From an uncultured Akkermansia sp. (GTDB taxonomy: Bacteria; Verrucomicrobiota; Verrucomicrobiia; Verrucomicrobiales; Akkermansiaceae): a stretch of 9,354 nucleotides of DNA. The stretch spans positions 1 to 9,354 of the forward strand of contig CAAFXA010000143.1 of NCBI GenBank assembly GCA_900766865.1, written 5' to 3'. Position 1 is the first letter of the stretch. The number at the start of each line of letters is the position of its first letter. The notes below the pieces were generated by a model. The model had not been told where the DNA came from. It saw nothing but the letters and a program-made list of their open reading frames with translations, and made no database searches. Positions 1-6,098 of this stretch are shown here, one piece after another. A program made the position numbers and the translations under genes.

Positions 1-1569
1 GCAGAAAAGCTCATATTCCAGCTGGCGGGAACGCTCGTCTGCGCCGAGGATGGTGCCTTCCATTCGCTTCAATTCATCGGTGACGTATCGCTCTGCGTTA
101 GCCAGAGTTTGTTTGCGGACGTAGTGGGGCGGAACTTTGGCGTAATTGGCTTTGGTTACTTCGATATAGTAGCCAAATACGTTGTTGTAGCGAATCTTGA
201 GGGAGTCGATGCCTGTGGCGGCGCGTTCGCGTGCCTCCAGTTCTGCCAGCCACCCTTTACCTTCTCGGGAAGCGTAGCGCAGCTCGTCCAGCTGGGCGTC
301 GTAGCCATCGCGAATCATGCCACCTTCTTTGATGGTGACGGGCGGTTCATCGCAGATGGCCCGCTCCAGCAGGGCTGTCAGCTCTGAGAAATCGCCCAAA
401 TCTCGCAACAGAGGCTCAAAGTATGGCTGCTTTGTGGAGAGTACCTGCAGGTCCTGCGCAATATCCGGCAGGAGGCTCAGAGATGTTCCCAGCGCCAGCA
501 GATCGCGTGCATTACCGGCATTTTGCGCCAGGCGGGAGGTGAGGCGCTCCGTATCGCGCACTCCTTTGAAGGTGTCTCTCAGCTGGCTCATCAGGAAGGG
601 CTCGGCGAGGAAAGACGCTATGAGCTCCTGGCGGCGTTGCAGCTCCGGCAGGTCGCAGATGGGGTGCAGAACCCAGTCTCGCATTTTGCGGGCACCCATG
701 GGGGAGGATGTACCATCCAGAGCACCCAGCAGGGTGTTTTTCATGCCGCCACGGGCTTCCACCAGGTCCAGATTGGCACGGCTGGCAGTGTCGATGAGCA
801 CCGCATTGTCTGTGGGGCGCAGGGAGAGGCGGCGCAGGTGGTCTGTACTGCGGCGCATCTGGTGCTTGAGGTAATGCAGAATAGCGGCCGCTGCCCCGAT
901 AGCTGCTACCAGATGGGCACAGCCGAAGCCCTGCAGGGAATGTACCCGGAAATGGCTTTCCAGAAAAGGCTTTGCTACGCCGGGCAAGAATGTGTAGCCA
1001 TCGTAGTACTGGGTGACGGGCAAGCCCTCGAAGTGTTCCTTCTGTTCATCGCTTACCAGCATTTCGCGCGGGTGAATGCGGCCTATTTCCTCCGCCAGAG
1101 CCTCGCGGGTATCGTAGTCCACCACGGTGAACTCGCCTGTGCTGTGGTCAGCGCAGGCCAGCCCCCAGCATTTTTTGTCCTTGTAACAGGCAATGATGTA
1201 GTTGTGCTCGCTTTCGTTGAGCAGGGAAAGATCGGAAAGGGTGCCGGCAGAGATGATGCGTGTAATCTGGCGCTCGACTAGTTTGCCCGGTATCGGGTCT
1301 GTCATCTGGTCTGCGATGGCTATGCGTTTTCCCGCCTTGACGACCTGGCCGATATAGGCTTCTGCGGCATGGTGGGGCACACCGCACATGGGGATGTTCT
1401 GGCGTTTGGTGAGGGTGAGACCCAGCGCGGCAGAGCAGTCCACTGCGTCTTCAAAGAACATTTCGTAAAAATCGCCCACGCGGAAGAAAAGCCAAACATC
1501 ATCCGGCAAGCCCTGCTTCATGCGCAGGTATTGCTCCATCATCGGGCTAATCTTAGCATCATCCGCCAT
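1..1569 (-). CDS. mutS: DNA mismatch repair protein MutS (N-terminal 523 residues; cut by window edge)
   Basis: MutS recognises mispaired or looped bases and starts mismatch repair in the cytoplasm with MutL. The frame is open without a stop for 523 codons from the ATG at 1569 to the window edge, so only the N-terminal part is visible. Near the start a PMMEQYL segment (residues 9-15) is the usual MutS opening. F34-Y35-E36, in the context GDFYEMF, is the Phe-X-Glu mismatch-binding motif that separates true MutS from paralogues lacking it. The connector and lever regions follow, for example GARKMRDWVLHP. The FGYYIEV block (465-471) followed by RKQTLANAERY marks the clamp/core return. The Walker A ATPase domain and C-terminus lie outside the window. 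The start is supported by the family's usual N-terminus, although no Shine-Dalgarno sequence precedes it. The gene lies 77 nt after rlmH on the same strand and may be the last gene seen of the lpxA operon or have its own promoter. The identification is firm. Confidence 0.97.
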   Translation of the reverse strand, partial: MADDAKISPMMEQYLRMKQGLPDDVWLFFRVGDFYEMFFEDAVDCSAALGLTLTKRQNIPMCGVPHHAAEAYIGQVVKAGKRIAIADQMTDPIPGKLVERQITRIISAGTLSDLSLLNESEHNYIIACYKDKKCWGLACADHSTGEFTVVDYDTREALAEEIGRIHPREMLVSDEQKEHFEGLPVTQYYDGYTFLPGVAKPFLESHFRVHSLQGFGCAHLVAAIGAAAAILHYLKHQMRRSTDHLRRLSLRPTDNAVLIDTASRANLDLVEARGGMKNTLLGALDGTSSPMGARKMRDWVLHPICDLPELQRRQELIASFLAEPFLMSQLRDTFKGVRDTERLTSRLAQNAGNARDLLALGTSLSLLPDIAQDLQVLSTKQPYFEPLLRDLGDFSELTALLERAICDEPPVTIKEGGMIRDGYDAQLDELRYASREGKGWLAELEARERAATGIDSLKIRYNNVFGYYIEVTKANYAKVPPHYVRKQTLANAERYVTDELKRMEGTILGADERSRQLEYELFC

Positions 1570-1594
1570 AATTTGTGAGCTGAGTCTAGCAGAT

Positions 1595-1616
1595 AAGGCT
1601 TCGCGACGCAAGCCTT
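1595..1616. other. Perfect 7-bp inverted repeat between rlmH and mutS
   Basis: AAGGCTT (1595-1601) and AAGCCTT (1610-1616) pair perfectly around an 8-nt loop in the 77-nt gap between rlmH and mutS. On the minus strand, the transcribed direction of both genes, no T-run follows the stem, so it is not a canonical intrinsic terminator. On the plus strand only four Ts fall at its end. It could be a weak terminator, a processing site or an mRNA stabilising hairpin upstream of mutS, or chance. Confidence 0.3.
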
Positions 1617-1646
1617 TTCCGCGTGCGCGTGCGAGGAAACGAGGCG

Positions 1647-2087
1647 TTAATCTCTGTGGTAGGGGCTACCGGCCAGCATGGTGTGCAGGCGGTATATCTG
1701 TTCCAGCAGGACGACGAGGGCGAGTTCGTGCTGCATGGTATGGCGCCCCAGAGAGAGGACGTGGTCGCAGGCATCTCGCAGAGCCTGGGTGTGTCCGTCT
1801 GCCGCGCCGATGAGGAAGGCTACATGTTTAACGGCGCGCATCTGCCAGGATTTTGCGCGTTTTTCCAGTTCGCGGGATGTCCAGTTTTCGCCTCGTTCAT
1901 CCATGGCTATGCGCAGGCAGCCTTTACTCGCTTCCAGCAGGCGGGCTGAAACTTCCTCGGAGGTGCCGGCTTTGACATAACGAATTTCTACCTTGCCCAG
2001 CGGGCGCAGGCGCTCTTCGAAAAACTGAACACCGCGGCGGGCGTAGTCGATGGATGGCTTGGCGGCTGCAAAGATGATGAAATCCAT
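1647..2087 (-). CDS. rlmH: 23S rRNA (pseudouridine1915-N3)-methyltransferase RlmH
   Basis: RlmH is a small SPOUT-class enzyme that transfers a methyl group from S-adenosylmethionine to pseudouridine 1915 in helix 69 of 23S rRNA, acting on assembled ribosomes. The 146-residue product is close to the family's usual ~155. The SAM-binding knot region is FLIGAADG (91-98) and the protein ends in PYHRD, matching the conserved PYHRE-type tail that contributes to the active site. The middle portion ([14 protein letters not shown]) matches the family's 'LD..G..wsS..fA' region. One oddity is that the second glycine of the usual IGG knot motif is alanine here (A95). The ATG at 2087 is chosen because the frame's upstream extension (to 2243) would run into the phosphatase gene and adds residues unlike the family. 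The gap to the upstream phosphatase gene is 13 nt, which suggests co-transcription. No Shine-Dalgarno sequence precedes the start. Confidence 0.93.
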   Translation of the reverse strand: MDFIIFAAAKPSIDYARRGVQFFEERLRPLGKVEIRYVKAGTSEEVSARLLEASKGCLRIAMDERGENWTSRELEKRAKSWQMRAVKHVAFLIGAADGHTQALRDACDHVLSLGRHTMQHELALVVLLEQIYRLHTMLAGSPYHRD

Positions 2088-2100
2088 GGTGGCGTGAATA

Positions 2101-2766
2101 TCAGTTGCAGAGCAGATGGCGGCATAATTCATCCACCGAGCCGAATACAGGTGCCTGCCATGCGGCCAGGTTGCTGACATCGGCATACCCCCAGGCCACA
2201 AGGGCCAGTCCGCAGCCTGCATTCTGTGCCGTGCGGGCATCAAAAAGGCTGTCGCCTACGAGGGTGATATCTTTGAGTGGGATGTTCCAGGAGTCTGCAA
2301 TATGCTGCAGTGCATCCGGGGCCGGTTTGCGGGGGAAGCGACCGCTGAATCCCATAATGGGGTCGAATGGTGTGTGGGGAAAGAGGGCGCGCACCATCGG
2401 CTCTGTTACATCGTGCGGTTTATTGGAGAGCACTGCCATTTTGGCGCCTGCTGCTGCCAGGCGGGTGAGCATGTTTGTCACCCAGGGGTAGGGGCGCGTG
2501 AGCGGATATTGCCAGCACTGTGGGTATTGGTGGCGGAATTCGGAGTGCATGGCTTCCAGCTCAGCCGGGGGCGTATGAGCTGCATCCGGATATCCCAGCG
2601 CCATGGCGCAGAGATTTGCAGCACCGCTGCCTATCATACGACTGATGGCTTCCTGAGAGTGCTCAGGAAGCCCCAATGCGCGCAGCGAGCGATTGACACC
2701 CTCCGCTATTCCCGGCAGTGAGTCTGCCAGGGTGCCGTCCAGGTCAAAGACGATGTGGCGTTTCAT
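2101..2766 (-). CDS. gph: HAD-superfamily hydrolase, probable phosphoglycolate phosphatase
   Basis: This is a 221-residue cytoplasmic phosphatase of the haloacid dehalogenase superfamily, subfamily IA. All four HAD motifs are visible. Motif I is DLDGT, with the nucleophile D8 and general acid/base D10. Motif II is S114 in SNKP. Motif III is K147 in RKPAPDAL. Motif IV is [10 protein letters not shown] (171-180), with D172 and D176 as Mg2+ ligands. A helical C1-type cap lies between motifs I and II (about residues 16-90). In the Gph family the enzyme removes phosphate from 2-phosphoglycolate, a by-product of DNA 3'-end repair. The order of motifs and KPAPDAL-type sequence fit Gph, but HAD-IA substrates cannot be assigned safely from sequence, and pyrophosphatase PpaX or another sugar-phosphate phosphatase is possible. 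The start codon overlaps the lpxA stop by one base (TGATG), a classic arrangement for translational coupling. No Shine-Dalgarno sequence is visible. Confidence 0.85.
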   Translation of the reverse strand: MKRHIVFDLDGTLADSLPGIAEGVNRSLRALGLPEHSQEAISRMIGSGAANLCAMALGYPDAAHTPPAELEAMHSEFRHQYPQCWQYPLTRPYPWVTNMLTRLAAAGAKMAVLSNKPHDVTEPMVRALFPHTPFDPIMGFSGRFPRKPAPDALQHIADSWNIPLKDITLVGDSLFDARTAQNAGCGLALVAWGYADVSNLAAWQAPVFGSVDELCRHLLCN

Positions 2767-3548
2767 CAGTGCAGGAAACCGCGTTCGGATGTCTTAAGGA
2801 ACTCCAGAATGCGTTGCACGTGCGGGTTCTGCACATACTTCTCCTCGCCCTCGTTCAGCAGAGCTTCAATGTTGAGCGTCATGTTGGACTTTTTGTCCAG
2901 GAAGAGCTTGCGGTAGGCGTACTTGATGGCGCGGATGTCCTCCTCCGCAAACCCACGACGCTGCAGGCCGATGGTGTTCACAGAGCGGAGCAGACCACTG
3001 TCCGCAATCATATAGGGGGCTACGTCCTGAACCACGCGGCAGGCGCCGCCCACCATGGCGTGCTCGCCAATGCGTACAAACTGATGCAGACCGGCACAAC
3101 CACCGATGATTGCCCAGTCGCCGATAGTGCAGTGACCTGCAGCTGCGGCAAAGCCGGACATGATGACATTGTTGCCCACATGAACCTCGTGACCACAGTG
3201 GCTGTTAATGAGGAAGAGGTTATTGTTGCCGATAATGGTCTTGGTCTCAGCAGTGGTACCGCGATTGATATTGCAGTTTTCGCGGAAGACGTTGTTATCG
3301 CCCACTTCCAGGTAGGTGGGTTCGCCTTTGTACTTGAGGTCCTGGGTTTTAAGGCCGATAACAGCGAAGGGGAAAAACTCGTTATTCTTGCCGAAGGTGG
3401 AGGGGCCACCGAGTACCACATGGTTGTGCAGTACGCAGCCGGAGTCGAGCTTCACATGTTCCCCTACGATGCAGTAGGGACCAATTTTAACATCATCCGC
3501 AATTTCTGCGGTCGGATCAATAATTGCTGTAGGATGTATTTCCGCCAT
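2766..3548 (-). CDS. lpxA: Acyl-ACP--UDP-N-acetylglucosamine O-acyltransferase LpxA
   Basis: LpxA catalyses the first step of lipid A synthesis: transfer of an R-3-hydroxyacyl chain from acyl carrier protein to the 3-OH of UDP-GlcNAc, in the cytoplasm. The 260 residues match the family's ~262. The N-terminal two thirds is a left-handed beta-helix of hexapeptide repeats (HPTAIIDPTAEIADDVKIG onward), followed by a helical C-terminal domain with the conserved RRGF (197-200). QDLKYKGEPT (69-78) and LHQF (154-157) match substrate-binding blocks. The catalytic His is H120 in SHCGHEV, with H117 also conserved. The next residue is E121, where E. coli has Asp (D126) completing its catalytic dyad. G168 aligns with E. 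coli G173, the acyl-chain ruler, so a long (about C14) chain would be expected by analogy. The gene heads a minus-strand run with the phosphatase gene, rlmH and mutS rather than lying beside lpxD/fabZ/lpxB. The ATG at 3548 gives the standard N-terminus. No Shine-Dalgarno sequence is present. Confidence 0.96.
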   Translation of the reverse strand: MAEIHPTAIIDPTAEIADDVKIGPYCIVGEHVKLDSGCVLHNHVVLGGPSTFGKNNEFFPFAVIGLKTQDLKYKGEPTYLEVGDNNVFRENCNINRGTTAETKTIIGNNNLFLINSHCGHEVHVGNNVIMSGFAAAAGHCTIGDWAIIGGCAGLHQFVRIGEHAMVGGACRVVQDVAPYMIADSGLLRSVNTIGLQRRGFAEEDIRAIKYAYRKLFLDKKSNMTLNIEALLNEGEEKYVQNPHVQRILEFLKTSERGFLH

Positions 3549-3554
3549 GTCTGC

Positions 3555-3583
3555 ATTCTAGCGCTATTGTGCTCTGCCTGCAA
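3555..3583 (-). promoter_or_regulatory. Candidate lpxA promoter, proximal
   Basis: Reading the minus strand, TTGCAG (3583-3578), a 17-nt spacer and TAGAAT (3560-3555) form a sigma70-like pair. The -10 matches five of six consensus positions and the -35 only three. A start about seven bases downstream would fall at or next to the lpxA ATG (3548), giving a leaderless or nearly leaderless transcript. This is suggestive only. Confidence 0.35.
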
Positions 3584-3605
3584 GCAAAAAATGGATTTTG
3601 AAGCA

Positions 3606-3635
3606 AAAATACCTGATATTTTGCGGACTTGACAA
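3606..3635 (-). promoter_or_regulatory. Candidate lpxA promoter, distal
   Basis: On the minus strand, TTGTCA (3635-3630, five of six -35 positions), an 18-nt spacer and TATTTT (3611-3606, four of six) could drive lpxA with a leader of about 50 nt. Its -35 is nearly the same DNA as the -35 of the plus-strand lipoprotein promoter, because TTGACAA read backwards is TTGTCAA. If both are used, the two promoters would compete for polymerase. Confidence 0.3.
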
Positions 3636-3656
3636 TTTTGGGAAAAAGTGTATATT
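3629..3656 (+). promoter_or_regulatory. Strong sigma70-type promoter for the lipoprotein gene at 3702
   Basis: A perfect TTGACA (3629-3634), a 16-nt spacer and TATATT (3651-3656, five of six) form a near-consensus housekeeping promoter. Transcription would begin near 3663, leaving a leader of about 39 nt before the ATG at 3702. It also overlaps the upstream GTG at 3648, which argues against starting the protein there. Confidence 0.75.
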
Positions 3657-3701
3657 TTTCGTGAAGCCGCAGAGCTGATTTTCTGTGTGCCGATGTGTAT
3701 T

Positions 3702-4100
3702 ATGAGAAAGCTGCTACTGCCGATATGTGCCTGCCTTCTTGTAGCCTGTTCCTCCATGCATGTGGCGCGGGATTGGCAGCCTGTACCGAAGGTGTTGGCA
3801 GGGGCACGTCCGGAAGTACCTGCGTATGAGGTGGAGTTTCTGCCGATGTTGCCCACTATTCCCGGTACTATTGTAGTAGGCAGCTTCCGTATTCATCATA
3901 ATGCAGTTCTGCGTTATGATGATGAGGAATACATGAATGCTATCCGCCAGATGGCTGCTCGTATGGGAGGGAATACGGTGGTATATCCTCAGGATGGTAT
4001 AAAAGAGGCCACCGTGGCTTTCGTGCCTCTGGAAGAGGTGAATTACCACGGTGGTGATGAGGCGTTGCTGGAAGCCGGGGTGCTTACGGAGGATTTCTGA
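3702..4100 (+). CDS. Small predicted lipoprotein of unknown function
   Basis: The product is a 132-residue exported protein that I do not recognise by name. It opens with a positively charged MRK, a hydrophobic core and the lipobox L-V-A-C, so cleavage and lipidation are expected at C16, with the mature protein held in the outer or inner membrane facing the periplasm. The mature part has a Pro-rich linker (about 26-54). A strand-helix-strand pattern follows: VGSFRIHHNAVLRYDD, a helix with YMNAIRQMAARM (78-89), then GGNTVVYP (89-96) and ATVAFVPLEE. A helix running into 'GGNTVV' resembles small periplasmic lipoprotein domains such as the RcsF/DUF4156 type, but this is a shape resemblance only. 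The in-frame GTG at 3648 lies inside the promoter -10 and would bury the signal peptide, so 3702 is preferred; ATG 3693 is a second option. No Shine-Dalgarno sequence is seen. It converges on dnaB with a 19-nt gap. Confidence 0.8.
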   Translation: MRKLLLPICACLLVACSSMHVARDWQPVPKVLAGARPEVPAYEVEFLPMLPTIPGTIVVGSFRIHHNAVLRYDDEEYMNAIRQMAARMGGNTVVYPQDGIKEATVAFVPLEEVNYHGGDEALLEAGVLTEDF

Positions 4101-4108
4101 AGCTCCGT
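4086..4108. other. Hairpin at the lipoprotein/dnaB convergent junction
   Basis: ACGGAG (4086-4091) pairs perfectly with CTCCGT (4103-4108) around an 11-nt loop. It covers the lipoprotein stop codon and lies just beyond the dnaB stop, where a terminator shared by the two converging genes would be expected. Neither side has a proper T-tract (a short TATTTT lies about 8 nt beyond on the plus strand), so intrinsic termination is doubtful. Confidence 0.3.
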
Positions 4109-4119
4109 GATGGCGTATT

Positions 4120-5550
4120 TTACTCTTCGTCGCTGTCGACAACGGTGCGCGGTACGAAGCGCATGATTTCGGCATGGAAGCTGAGAGGGACATCGCCGGT
4201 GGGCCCATTACGATTCTTTGCCAGCAGAAGGTTTGCCTCGTTGCCTACGCTTTCGCGTTCTTCGTCGTCTTCAGCGTAGTAGCGGGAGCGCCAGAGCAGC
4301 CCAATCATGTCTGCATCCTGCTCAATAGCACCGGATTCTCGCAAGTCACTCATCTGCGGGGTGCCTTTGTTCTTACCTGTTCGGTTTTCCGGGCCGCGGT
4401 TCAGCTGAGCGAGAGCAATGATGGGGAGTTTGAGTTCTTTTGCCAGGCTCTTGAGGCCGCCGGAGATTTCTGCGATTTCTCGTTCGCGGCTGTTCTGTGC
4501 CTGCTTGGTGTGGGAGCGCATGAGCTGCAGATAGTCAATGCCGATGGCTGCGAGATCCGGGTATTTACGCATCTGGCGGCGAGCCTTGGCGCGCAGCTCG
4601 GAAATGGAGATAGCCGCCGTGTCGTCGATGATGAGTTTGCTGTTTTTCATCTCCGTGATGGCGGAGCGGAAGCGCTTCATTTCTTCCTGGGTGAGTTTGC
4701 CCTGGCGTGCTTTGAGGTCCTGCTTGTTGATGCCACTGCGAGCATAGAGCAGGCGTTCCACCAGCTGCTCGCTGGGCATTTCGCAGGAGAAGGCCATCAT
4801 GGGCTTTTTGAGGTCTAGCACAACATGCTCCATGATATTGAGCATGAAGGAGGTTTTACCCATGGCGGGACGTGCGGCAATGATGAAGAGTTCGCCGGGT
4901 TTCATGCCGTTTATCATGGTGTCCAGCTTGGGGAAGCCGGAGGAAAGCCCCAGAATACCGCCGGACGTGGACATCATGCGCTCCAGGTTTGTTACGGCTT
5001 TGTCGATGTCGGCTTTCAGGCTCCATTCTTCGCCTTTGGCGGAGTTCATGCGGATTTTCAGCACATCCTGCTCCGTCTGGTCCAGCAGCTCCTCAATTTC
5101 GGCTTCGGAAGTGTAGGCGGAGTCTGAGGCTTTGTTTGCGGTCAGAATGATGCTGCGGCGGATGAACTTTTCTTTGAGGGTTTCGAAGTGCAGGGAATAG
5201 AGGGCTGTGGTAGTGGCGTATGCAAAAATATCTGCCAGGCCTGCGTGGCCACCAACAGCTTCCAGCTGTTTCTTATCCGTGAGCTCCTGTGCTACGGACA
5301 CGGTGTCGAGAGCAATGCCTTTTTCGTAGCGGTCGCGGAAAATTTCCCAGAGCAGGCGATGGGCTGGCACATAGAAGTACTCGCTGTTCATGCCGTCTGC
5401 AATGCATTGGGATATAATGTTGGTGGGGTCGATGGTCATCATGGAGAGCATGCTTTTCTCCACCCCGGTAGCCTGGGGCATCATGGTGCGGTCCACCTCT
5501 TTCAGCTGGCTTTTTTTGAAATCCGGAATCTCTTTGTCTGGCTCACTCAT
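4120..5550 (-). CDS. dnaB: Replicative DNA helicase DnaB
   Basis: DnaB is the ring-shaped hexameric helicase that unwinds DNA 5'-3' at the replication fork and recruits primase. The 476 residues match the usual ~450-470. The N-terminal DnaB domain spans about 25-130, with VEKSMLSMM and the H-R-L-L-W-x-I-F block (64-71). A linker precedes the RecA-type ATPase from about 195, which begins with GLSSGFPKLD. Walker A is ARPAMGKT (226-233, K232, T233). The catalytic Glu is E257 in SCEMPSEQL. Walker B is IGIDYLQLM, with D339. SREREIAEISGGLKSLAKEL-type sequence, the sensor Q382 in AQLNR, DLRESGAIEQDAD (402-414) and the K445/R447 pair in KNRNGPTG all follow in order. No intein or insertion interrupts it. 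It stands alone on the minus strand, without the frequently adjacent rplI. The ATG at 5550 gives a 25-30 residue hydrophilic lead before the N-domain. Upstream M23/M24 starts are also possible but would trim this lead. No Shine-Dalgarno sequence is visible. Confidence 0.97.
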   Translation of the reverse strand: MSEPDKEIPDFKKSQLKEVDRTMMPQATGVEKSMLSMMTIDPTNIISQCIADGMNSEYFYVPAHRLLWEIFRDRYEKGIALDTVSVAQELTDKKQLEAVGGHAGLADIFAYATTTALYSLHFETLKEKFIRRSIILTANKASDSAYTSEAEIEELLDQTEQDVLKIRMNSAKGEEWSLKADIDKAVTNLERMMSTSGGILGLSSGFPKLDTMINGMKPGELFIIAARPAMGKTSFMLNIMEHVVLDLKKPMMAFSCEMPSEQLVERLLYARSGINKQDLKARQGKLTQEEMKRFRSAITEMKNSKLIIDDTAAISISELRAKARRQMRKYPDLAAIGIDYLQLMRSHTKQAQNSREREIAEISGGLKSLAKELKLPIIALAQLNRGPENRTGKNKGTPQMSDLRESGAIEQDADMIGLLWRSRYYAEDDEERESVGNEANLLLAKNRNGPTGDVPLSFHAEIMRFVPRTVVDSDEE

Positions 5551-5574
5551 ATTCTGATGACGTACGCGTGGCAG

Positions 5575-5603
5575 ATACTACCCCGAAGCGTGATAAAAAG
5601 CAA
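5575..5603 (-). promoter_or_regulatory. Candidate dnaB promoter
   Basis: On the minus strand, TTGCTT (5603-5598), a 17-nt spacer and TAGTAT (5580-5575) are the best-spaced sigma70-like pair upstream of dnaB. Matches are three of six at -35 and four of six at -10. Transcription would start near 5568, giving a leader of about 18 nt. It lies in the divergent gap whose plus-strand promoter is much stronger. Confidence 0.3.
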
Positions 5604-5641
5604 GTTTTTTCTTGTGGAATCCGAAAATGCACAGAATGAGC

Positions 5642-5669
5642 TTGACATGTCGTGGCGATTCCGTATACT
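5642..5669 (+). promoter_or_regulatory. Strong sigma70-type promoter for the small secreted protein gene
   Basis: A perfect TTGACA (5642-5647), a 16-nt spacer and TATACT (5664-5669, five of six) form a near-consensus promoter. It has the same 16-nt spacing as the promoter at 3629. The expected start near 5676 leaves only about 11 nt before the ATG at 5687, too little room for an ordinary Shine-Dalgarno arrangement, and none is present. Confidence 0.75.
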
Positions 5670-5686
5670 GAGAGTGTCTTAGATTT

Positions 5687-6019
5687 ATGAAAACGCTTTC
5701 CATCCTCTCCGTTCTTGCAGCTGCTGCCATGGTAGCTCAGGCTGCTCCCGTCATTGAGCCCTCTGATATTTCCGAGAGCGCTCTTAAGAACATTGCCTCT
5801 GAGCGTCAGAAGGCCAGTCTGGCCCAGCACAACAAGGCCAAGGCCAAGGCCGAGAAGCAGCGCGAAAAGGATGCCAAGGCTGCTGCTGAGCTCACTGAGT
5901 TCAACAACGCTGGCTTGAAGAAGACCATTCAGCGCCGTGCTCTTAACACCATGCTGCCTCCCTGCGACCGCGAACCCGAGACTCCGCGTGAGCCCGGTGA
6001 TTACACCATCCGCTACTAA
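5687..6019 (+). CDS. Small secreted Ala/Lys-rich protein, unknown function, probably highly expressed
   Basis: The 110-residue product begins with a classical signal peptide (MKTLSILSVLAAAAMVAQA) with a likely signal peptidase I cut after A19, so it should be periplasmic or secreted. The mature part is a long charged helix (about 28-86) rich in Ala, Lys, Glu and Gln, including KAKAKA encoded by three tandem AAGGCC units (5834-5851). It ends in a Pro-rich tail (PPCDREPETPREPGDY) with one cysteine, C93. I know no family for it. Codon use is sharply biased: of 20 Ala codons none is GCG and one is GCA, Lys is AAG in 10 of 11 cases, and all Arg codons are CGT or CGC. GCG is common in neighbouring genes. 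With the near-consensus promoter and strong terminator this suggests a short, abundant, single-gene transcript. Possible roles include an envelope structural or nucleic-acid/polyanion-binding protein, but these are guesses. Confidence 0.82.
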   Translation: MKTLSILSVLAAAAMVAQAAPVIEPSDISESALKNIASERQKASLAQHNKAKAKAEKQREKDAKAAAELTEFNNAGLKKTIQRRALNTMLPPCDREPETPREPGDYTIRY

Positions 6020-6050
6020 AACAGGTTTTCCTTATACACCTCTCTAAAGA

Positions 6051-6094
6051 AATCGTGGTCGGGTTATTTCAGTAATTCGACCGCGATTCTTTTT
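6051..6094 (+). terminator. Rho-independent terminator after the small secreted protein gene
   Basis: AATCGTGGTCG (6051-6061) pairs with CGACCGCGATT (6078-6088) over 11 bp with a single G-U pair. The loop is 16 nt and includes a possible TTA/TAA extension. The stem is followed by C and five Ts (6090-6094). It begins 31 nt after the stop of the secreted protein gene. The T-tract ends 4 nt before the ATG of the next gene, so it also occupies that gene's ribosome-binding region. Confidence 0.8.
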
Positions 6095-6098
6095 GCCT

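Noticed and set aside
523..1281. Plus-strand open frame of 252 codons opposite mutS
   Set aside because: It is codon-aligned opposite the uninterrupted mutS frame, which explains the lack of stops. It shows no protein features of its own.
1148..1502. Short minus-strand frames suggesting a frameshifted mutS
   Set aside because: They are in other frames. The mutS frame itself has no stop from 1569 to 1, checked codon by codon, so no frameshift is needed.
2088..2243. N-terminal extension of rlmH by 52 residues
   Set aside because: It would overlap the end of the phosphatase gene and adds sequence unlike RlmH. The ATG at 2087 matches the family start.
2718..3632. Long plus-strand open frame of 304 codons
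   Set aside because: It lies antisense to lpxA and part of gph, whose motifs and lengths are complete. Its translation has no recognisable domain and is a reading-frame shadow of GC-rich codons.
3648..3701. Upstream GTG start for the lipoprotein
   Set aside because: It overlaps the promoter -10 region, upstream of the likely transcription start, and would place 18 residues before an ideal lipoprotein signal.
4174..4818. Plus-strand open frame of 214 codons opposite dnaB
   Set aside because: The dnaB frame is complete and its motifs are in order. This frame is a shadow.
5834..5851. Triple AAGGCC repeat as a possible variable or regulatory repeat
   Set aside because: Three units encoding Lys-Ala inside a Lys/Ala-rich helix are explained by composition. 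They are also in-frame hexamers, so slippage would not switch the gene off.
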